A stretch of DNA of 64,000 nt from Curtobacterium sp. MCPF17_052 (lineage in GTDB: Bacteria > Actinomycetota > Actinomycetes > Actinomycetales > Microbacteriaceae): the NCBI RefSeq assembly GCF_003234085.1, contig NZ_QKSD01000008.1, forward strand, positions 124,001-188,000, read 5' to 3'. The position numbers and the translations under genes were made by a program. Positions 59,171 through 64,000 of this stretch are shown here, piece after piece. Position 1 is the stretch's first letter. Each line of letters opens with the position of its first letter. The notes below the pieces were generated by a model that was not told where the DNA came from, searched no databases, and was given only the letters and a program-made list of their open reading frames with translations.

Positions 59171-60850
59171 GTGAAGCCGCTCGACCCCCGCCTGCTCCGT
59201 CTGTCCCGGACGGCGCGCGGCTTCGTCGTGGCCGCCGCCGGCACCGGCGCCGTGCGGACGATCGCGACCATCGCGATCGCCTGGGCGATCGCGGCCGCGG
59301 TGACCCAGGTCGTCGACGCGGTCCGCGCCGGTGCCGTCCCCGCGACGTTCGCCGGCACGCTCGCCCTGCTCGGCGGCGCGTTCCTGCTCCGCGCGGTCGC
59401 GGCCTGGGCGACCGACGACCTCGCCGCCCGCGCGGGTGCCCGTGTGAAGAGCGAACTCCGCGCCTCCGTGCTCCGGCGCGCGGCCGACCGGGGCCCCGGG
59501 TGGCTCGCCGGTCGGTCGAGCGCCGGCTTCGCCACCACGCTCGGCCCCGGGCTCGACGCGCTGGACGCCTACTTCGGCCGGTACCTGCCGCAGCTCGCGC
59601 TCACCGCCGTCGCCACCCCGCTGCTGCTCGTCGCGATCGGCCTCGGCGACCTGACGAGTGCGGTCGTCATCGTCTGCGCGATGCCCGTCATCCCGGTGTT
59701 CATGGTCCTCATCGGCCTGGCCACCCGGTCGCTGCAGCAGCGGCAGGCGGACGCACTCGCCCGGCTCGGTGGGGCGTTCACCGAGGCCGTCGAGGGGCTC
59801 GCGACCCTCAAGGTGTTCGGCCGTGCCCGCCGCCAGGTCGGCCGCATCGGGCAGGTCACGGACGAGTACCGCCAGGGCACCATCGGTGTGCTGCGGCTGT
59901 CCTTCGTCAGCGGCTTCGCCCTCGAGCTGGCTGCGAGCCTGTCCGTCGCACTCGTCGCGGTGTCGATCGGCATCCGGCTGGTCGACGGCTCGCTCGGCCT
60001 CGGCGCGGCGATGTTCGTCCTGGTCCTCGCCCCGGAGGCGTTCGCTCCGCTCCGGCAGGTCGGCGCCGACTTCCACGCGGCCCAGGACGGGGTGCAGGCG
60101 TCCCAGGCCGTCCTCGACGTGCTCGACGACCCCGACGTCCCGGTACCAGCTGCGCCGGACACCGTCGCCGCTGCCGGGGTGGACGTCCCGGCGCCGGCCC
60201 TGGTGCTCGCCGGACTCCGCGTGCACCGCTCCGGCACGGTCGTCGGCCCGGTCGACCTCACCGCCCCGACCGGGACCGTCGTCGCCCTCTCCGGCCCGAG
60301 CGGCTCCGGCAAGTCCAGCCTGATCGCCGCGATCCGCGGGCTCCTCCCCGCCGACGGCACGGTAACGGTGCCCGGGCGTGCCGACCTGCCGGTCCTCGAC
60401 CGCACCACCTGGGTCGACCAGCGTCCGCGACTGGTGCGCGGCACGGTCGCCGAGAACGTCGCCCTCAGCGCCCAGCCGGACACGGCGGACGTGCGGACCG
60501 CGCTCGGTGCGGTGGGGCTGGGAGTCGACCCGGGCCTCCCGGTCGGCAGTGGCGGATCCGGGTTCTCCGGCGGGCAGGCGCAGCGTGTCGCCGTCGCGCG
60601 CGGGCTGTACCGTGCGGCTCGGCTCGGGACGCCGCTGGTGCTCCTCGACGAGCCGACGTCCGCCCTCGACGCGGAGTCCGAGGCGCAGGTCGTCGCCGCC
60701 CTCCGCCGACTGGCGGACGCGGGGGCGGTCGTCGTCGTCGCGAGCCACCGACCCGCCGTCGTGGCCGCCGCCGACGTCGTCGTCGCGATCCGCGCCTCCG
60801 GATCCGTCGCGGTGTCGTCGCAGCGGTCGCCACAGGAGGTGTCCGCATGA
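59171..60850 (+). CDS. cydD: ABC transporter CydD, bd oxidase assembly
   Basis: One half of the CydDC exporter of cysteine/glutathione (and possibly haem) needed for bd oxidase maturation. The 559-residue protein has a six-helix membrane domain (about 1-310), then the ATPase domain with Walker A GPSGSGKSS (375-383), signature FSGGQAQR, Walker B VLLDEPTSALD and H-loop ASHRP. GTG 59171 follows GGGAGG. Its stop overlaps the cydC start (ATGA). Confidence 0.94.
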   Translation: MKPLDPRLLRLSRTARGFVVAAAGTGAVRTIATIAIAWAIAAAVTQVVDAVRAGAVPATFAGTLALLGGAFLLRAVAAWATDDLAARAGARVKSELRASVLRRAADRGPGWLAGRSSAGFATTLGPGLDALDAYFGRYLPQLALTAVATPLLLVAIGLGDLTSAVVIVCAMPVIPVFMVLIGLATRSLQQRQADALARLGGAFTEAVEGLATLKVFGRARRQVGRIGQVTDEYRQGTIGVLRLSFVSGFALELAASLSVALVAVSIGIRLVDGSLGLGAAMFVLVLAPEAFAPLRQVGADFHAAQDGVQASQAVLDVLDDPDVPVPAAPDTVAAAGVDVPAPALVLAGLRVHRSGTVVGPVDLTAPTGTVVALSGPSGSGKSSLIAAIRGLLPADGTVTVPGRADLPVLDRTTWVDQRPRLVRGTVAENVALSAQPDTADVRTALGAVGLGVDPGLPVGSGGSGFSGGQAQRVAVARGLYRAARLGTPLVLLDEPTSALDAESEAQVVAALRRLADAGAVVVVASHRPAVVAAADVVVAIRASGSVAVSSQRSPQEVSA

Positions 60851-60876
60851 GCAGCGCCCGCATGAGCAGCACCCGC
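60847..60876 (+). repeat. 15-base in-frame tandem repeat at the cydC start
   Basis: Two copies of ATGAGCAGC(G/A)CCCGC (60847-60861 and 60862-60876) encode MSSAR-MSSTR, and a third partial copy begins at GTG 60877. Repeat-number changes would stay in frame and only add or remove start codons. Confidence 0.75.
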
Positions 60877-62577
60877 GTGAGCCGCCCCGACGGCCGGGAG
60901 GCCCGCACCCGGTCCGTCCTCCGACTCGCCCTGCCGCGTGGGCGGGGTTGGGCGAAGGCCGTCGCCGCGGGCGTGCTCAGCGCGCTCTGCGGAGTGGCCC
61001 TGCTCGCCGCCAGCGGGTACCTGATCACGCGCGCCGCCGAGCACCCGCCGATCCTCTACCTGACGCTCGTCATGGTCGGCGTCCGCGCCTTCGCCCTCGG
61101 GCGCGCGGTGTTCCGCTACGTGGACCGGCTCGCCGGGCACGATGCGTCGTTCCGCCAGCTCGCCGTCGTCCGGACCGAGATGTACCGGCGGCTCGCCTCG
61201 GTCGCCCCCGCCGGGCTCGGATCGACCGGGCGCGGCGACCTCACGACGCGGCTCGTCACCGACACCGACCGGCTGCAGGACCTGCCGATCCGGGTCGTCG
61301 GGCCGCTCGTCTCGGCGGGCGTCACCGCGTTCCTCTCGGTCGTCGCCGTCGCGTTCGTGTCCCTGCCGGCCGCCCTCGTGCTGCTGTCGGCCCTCGGCAC
61401 GGCAGCCCTGGTCGGGACCGTCGTGACCGCCGCGGTCGCCCGCCGCTCCGACGCGGTGACCGCCGCCGACCGTGGACGCGTCGCGGACCTGGTGCTCGAC
61501 ACCGTCCGCACGCTCGACGTGTTCGTGGCCTACGGCACGCTGGAGGAACGACTCACCCACATCGCGCGGCTCGACGACCGTGTCACGGGGGCCGTCCGCC
61601 GCCGCGGCGCCGTCGAGTCACTCGTCGGCGCGCTCGTCGGCCTGGTCGGCGGGGCTGCGGTCATCGGGACGCTGTCCGTGGGAGCGCCGGCAGTCGTCCG
61701 TGGTGCCCTGGACGGCCCGCTCTGGGCACTGGCGGTGTTCGTCCCGCTCGCGCTGTTCGAGGTCGTCGGTGGTGTCCCGCTCGCCGTCCTCACACTCCGT
61801 CGGGTCCGGGCCGCCGCGGACCGCGTCGAACGGGTCGTCCCCGCGGAGCTGCCGGTCGGACTGGTGCCCGAACCCGAGGACGCCGCCAGCCCGGAGGCCC
61901 TCGTGGCGCCGGCCGCGGTCACCGTCCGGGTCCGTGACGTGTCCGTCCGCTGGCCGGGCGCGCCGACCCCCGCGGTCGACGGGGTCTCGTTCGACCTGCA
62001 CCCGGGCGAGGTCGTCGTGCTCAGCGGACCGAGCGGCGCCGGCAAGTCGACGCTGGTGGACGCCCTCGTCCGGTTCGTCGACCACACCGGCAGCGTCACC
62101 CTGGACGGGACGGACGTACGGACGATGCACCCCGACGCGGTCCGCGCCCGCATCGGTCTGATCGAGCAGGACCCGTTCGTCTTCGACCAGTCGGTCCGGC
62201 AGAACCTGCTCTTCGCGCGGGAGACCGCGACCGACGACGAACTGCTCGCCGTGCTCGACCGGGTCGGACTGGGGGACTGGATCCGGCGTCGTGGGGGACT
62301 CGGCGCCGCGGTGGGGGAGCGCGGTTCGCTCGTGTCCGGGGGCCAGGCCCACCGGTTGGCCCTGGCGCGGGCCCTCCTGCACGAGTTCCCCGTCCTGGTG
62401 CTCGACGAGCCGACCGCCGACATCGACCCCGACCTCGGTGACGACGTGCTGCGCGACCTCGTGACGACCGCCCGCGCGGCCGGACGCTCCCTGCTCGTCG
62501 TGTCGCACGTACCGGTGCCGGCCGACCTCGTCGACCGGACCCTGCGGATGCGGGACGGACGCCTGCTCACGCGGTGA
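60847..62577 (+). CDS. cydC: ABC transporter CydC, bd oxidase assembly
   Basis: The other half of the CydDC transporter, 576 residues. Membrane domain about 25-340; ATPase domain with Walker A GPSGAGKST (394-402), signature LVSGGQAHR, Walker B VLVLDEPTADID and SHVPVP as H-loop. The frame extends far upstream over cydD but ATG 60847 overlaps the cydD stop. The first codons are a 15-base tandem repeat (ATGAGCAGCRCCCGC twice), giving alternative starts at 60862 and 60877. Confidence 0.93.
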   Translation: MSSARMSSTRVSRPDGREARTRSVLRLALPRGRGWAKAVAAGVLSALCGVALLAASGYLITRAAEHPPILYLTLVMVGVRAFALGRAVFRYVDRLAGHDASFRQLAVVRTEMYRRLASVAPAGLGSTGRGDLTTRLVTDTDRLQDLPIRVVGPLVSAGVTAFLSVVAVAFVSLPAALVLLSALGTAALVGTVVTAAVARRSDAVTAADRGRVADLVLDTVRTLDVFVAYGTLEERLTHIARLDDRVTGAVRRRGAVESLVGALVGLVGGAAVIGTLSVGAPAVVRGALDGPLWALAVFVPLALFEVVGGVPLAVLTLRRVRAAADRVERVVPAELPVGLVPEPEDAASPEALVAPAAVTVRVRDVSVRWPGAPTPAVDGVSFDLHPGEVVVLSGPSGAGKSTLVDALVRFVDHTGSVTLDGTDVRTMHPDAVRARIGLIEQDPFVFDQSVRQNLLFARETATDDELLAVLDRVGLGDWIRRRGGLGAAVGERGSLVSGGQAHRLALARALLHEFPVLVLDEPTADIDPDLGDDVLRDLVTTARAAGRSLLVVSHVPVPADLVDRTLRMRDGRLLTR

Positions 62578-62613
62578 CCTGGCGCACGGACGCGAGACGG
62601 TCCTGACGGCTTG

Positions 62614-62619
62614 TATCGT
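62614..62619 (+). promoter_or_regulatory. Candidate leaderless -10 box for leuS
   Basis: TATCGT lies 8 bases before GTG 62628 with no ribosome site. No convincing -35 is seen. The 50-base gap after cydC has no terminator hairpin. Confidence 0.4.
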
Positions 62620-62627
62620 TGACGACC

Positions 62628-64000
62628 GTGACCATCGAGCAGCACGTCGAGGACCCGCACGCCTACGACTTCCGGCGCATCCAGCAGAAGTGGCAGGCGC
62701 GGTGGGAAGAGCTCGGCCTCTTCACCGCCGACCCCGACGACAAGCGCCCGCGCAAGTACATCCTCGAGATGTTCCCGTACCCCTCCGGCGACCTGCACAT
62801 GGGGCACGCCGAGAACTGGGCGCTCGGGGACTTCGTCGCGCGCTACTGGCGCCAGCAGGGCTTCAACGTGCTGCACCCGATCGGCTGGGACTCGTTCGGC
62901 CTGCCCGCTGAGAACGCCGCCATCAAGCGCGGCGTCGACCCGAAGGACTGGACCTACGCGAACATCGCGCAGCAGAAGGCGTCCTTCAAACGCTACGCGC
63001 CGTCGTTCGACTGGTCGACCGAGATCCACACCTCCGACCCCGAGTACTACAAGTGGAACCAGTGGCTGTTCCTGAAGATGTACGAGAAGGGCCTGGCGTA
63101 CCGGAAGGACAGCTGGGTCAACTGGGACCCGGTGGACCAGACCGTCCTGGCCAACGAGCAGGTCCTGCCCGACGGCACCTCGGACCGCTCCGGCGCCGTC
63201 GTCGTCAAGAAGAAGCTGACGCAGTGGTACTTCAAGATCACGGACTACGCGGACCGGCTGCTCGACGACCTCAACCAGCTCGAGGGCCGATGGCCGTCGA
63301 AGGTCATCGCGATGCAGCGCAACTGGATCGGCCGCTCGGTCGGTGCTGACGTCGACTTCGTCATCGAGGGCCGTGACGAGCCCGTCACCGTGTTCACCAC
63401 GCGCCCGGACACCATCCACGGGGTGACCTTCCTGGTCGTCGCACCGGACTCCGACCTGGCCGCCGAGCTCGTCGCCGACCCGTCCGTCGACGATGCCACC
63501 CGCGCCGCGTTCCAGGACTACCTGGTCGCCACGCAGAAGGCCTCGGACATCGACCGGCAGAACGCCGACCGCCCGAAGACCGGCGTCCCGCTCGGCCGTT
63601 CGGCGATCCACCCGCTGACCGGGGAGCGCCTGCCGCTGTGGGCTGCCGACTACGTCCTCGCCGACTACGGGCACGGCGCCGTGATGGCCGTGCCCGCGCA
63701 CGACCAGCGCGACCTGGACTTCGCCCGGGCCTTCGACCTGCCGGTGAAGGTCGTCGTCGACACGAACCAGCCGGTCACCGGTGCGATCCCCGTGATCACC
63801 GACGAGACCGAACTGCCCTCGATCGACCCGACGACCACCGGCGAAGCCCTCACCGGACAGGGGCGGATGATCAACTCCGGTCCGCTCGACGGGATGAGCA
63901 AGCAGCACGCCATCACCGCGGCGATCAGCCTGCTCGAGGAGCGCGGCACCGGTCGTGCCGCCAAGACCTACCGCCTGCGCGACTGGCTCATCTCGCGACA
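62628..64000 (+). CDS. leuS: Leucyl-tRNA synthetase, N-terminal part (window edge)
   Basis: Charges tRNA-Leu. About 457 codons are present before the window ends; no stop is reached. The N-terminal catalytic domain has [15 protein letters not shown] with the class I HIGH-type motif HMGH (57-60), [20 protein letters not shown], and [27 protein letters not shown]. The CP1 editing domain shows [25 protein letters not shown] and a [13 protein letters not shown] segment. The last codons read DWLISRQ, just before the next conserved catalytic block. Confidence 0.97.
   Translation, partial: MTIEQHVEDPHAYDFRRIQQKWQARWEELGLFTADPDDKRPRKYILEMFPYPSGDLHMGHAENWALGDFVARYWRQQGFNVLHPIGWDSFGLPAENAAIKRGVDPKDWTYANIAQQKASFKRYAPSFDWSTEIHTSDPEYYKWNQWLFLKMYEKGLAYRKDSWVNWDPVDQTVLANEQVLPDGTSDRSGAVVVKKKLTQWYFKITDYADRLLDDLNQLEGRWPSKVIAMQRNWIGRSVGADVDFVIEGRDEPVTVFTTRPDTIHGVTFLVVAPDSDLAAELVADPSVDDATRAAFQDYLVATQKASDIDRQNADRPKTGVPLGRSAIHPLTGERLPLWAADYVLADYGHGAVMAVPAHDQRDLDFARAFDLPVKVVVDTNQPVTGAIPVITDETELPSIDPTTTGEALTGQGRMINSGPLDGMSKQHAITAAISLLEERGTGRAAKTYRLRDWLISR

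Noticed and set aside
59500..60846. Upstream extension of the cydC frame to a 1025-residue protein
   Set aside because: The extra 449 residues are an off-frame reading of cydD and are Arg/Pro-rich; ATG 60847 overlaps the cydD stop as expected.

Overview
The window is a high-GC, gene-dense stretch of an actinobacterial chromosome. The division and cell-wall cluster (with sepF, a YggT-family gene and divIVA next to ftsZ, and no ftsA), an actinobacterial cytochrome oxidase subunit IV gene, a DUF3043 gene and frequent GTG starts all point to Actinobacteria. The combination fits family Microbacteriaceae, with Curtobacterium or a close relative as the best guess. That placement is inference from gene content and order, not from a marker comparison.

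Positions 1-13477 hold the end of the division and cell-wall cluster: murF (tail), mraY, murD, ftsW, murG, murC and ftsQ, mostly joined by 4-base stop/start overlaps. After them come ftsZ, yggS, sepF, a yggT-like gene, divIVA (wag31), lspA and an RluD-type pseudouridine synthase gene. These genes build lipid II, place the division ring and direct polar growth. dnaE (13592-17125) follows.

Positions 17281-38040 form a surface-glycan island set between two housekeeping genes, dnaE and hisD. It has eight proteins with glycosyltransferase domains: a GT39-like membrane enzyme, several GT2 and GT4 enzymes, a WsaF-like enzyme and a GT2/CDP-glycerol-transferase fusion. It also has a Wzm/Wzt-type ABC exporter, an acyltransferase-3 enzyme, an SGNH hydrolase, a secreted FN3-FN3-EEP protein and an unannotated 51-residue cysteine-containing protein. 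Gene orientation flips repeatedly. The middle part (about 24.3-31.3 kb) looks less GC-rich than its flanks. The island probably makes, decorates and exports a rhamnan- or teichoic-acid-like wall polymer.

Positions 38121-43974 return to core genes: hisD, nrdR, pyrD, a DUF3043 membrane protein gene, an M20 peptidase gene and erpA. Between pyrD and the DUF3043 gene lies a 400-base gap packed with copies of GAGACGCC/GGCGTCTC. Positions 44333-47409 encode aa3 oxidase subunits (ctaC, ctaD, ctaF). Zwf, a GH15 glucoamylase/trehalase-like enzyme and an App1/DUF2183 protein follow. A TetR regulator then precedes an OpuC-type compatible-solute ABC transporter (53250-56513). The cydABDC operon (56722-62577) encodes the bd oxidase and its assembly transporter. 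The window ends inside leuS.

Convergent genes are separated by long GC-rich hairpins, generally without U-tracts. Several transcription units have a TANNNT box only 5-10 bases before the start codon, which suggests leaderless or nearly leaderless mRNAs. No tRNA, rRNA, insertion sequence, integrase, CRISPR array or origin was seen.
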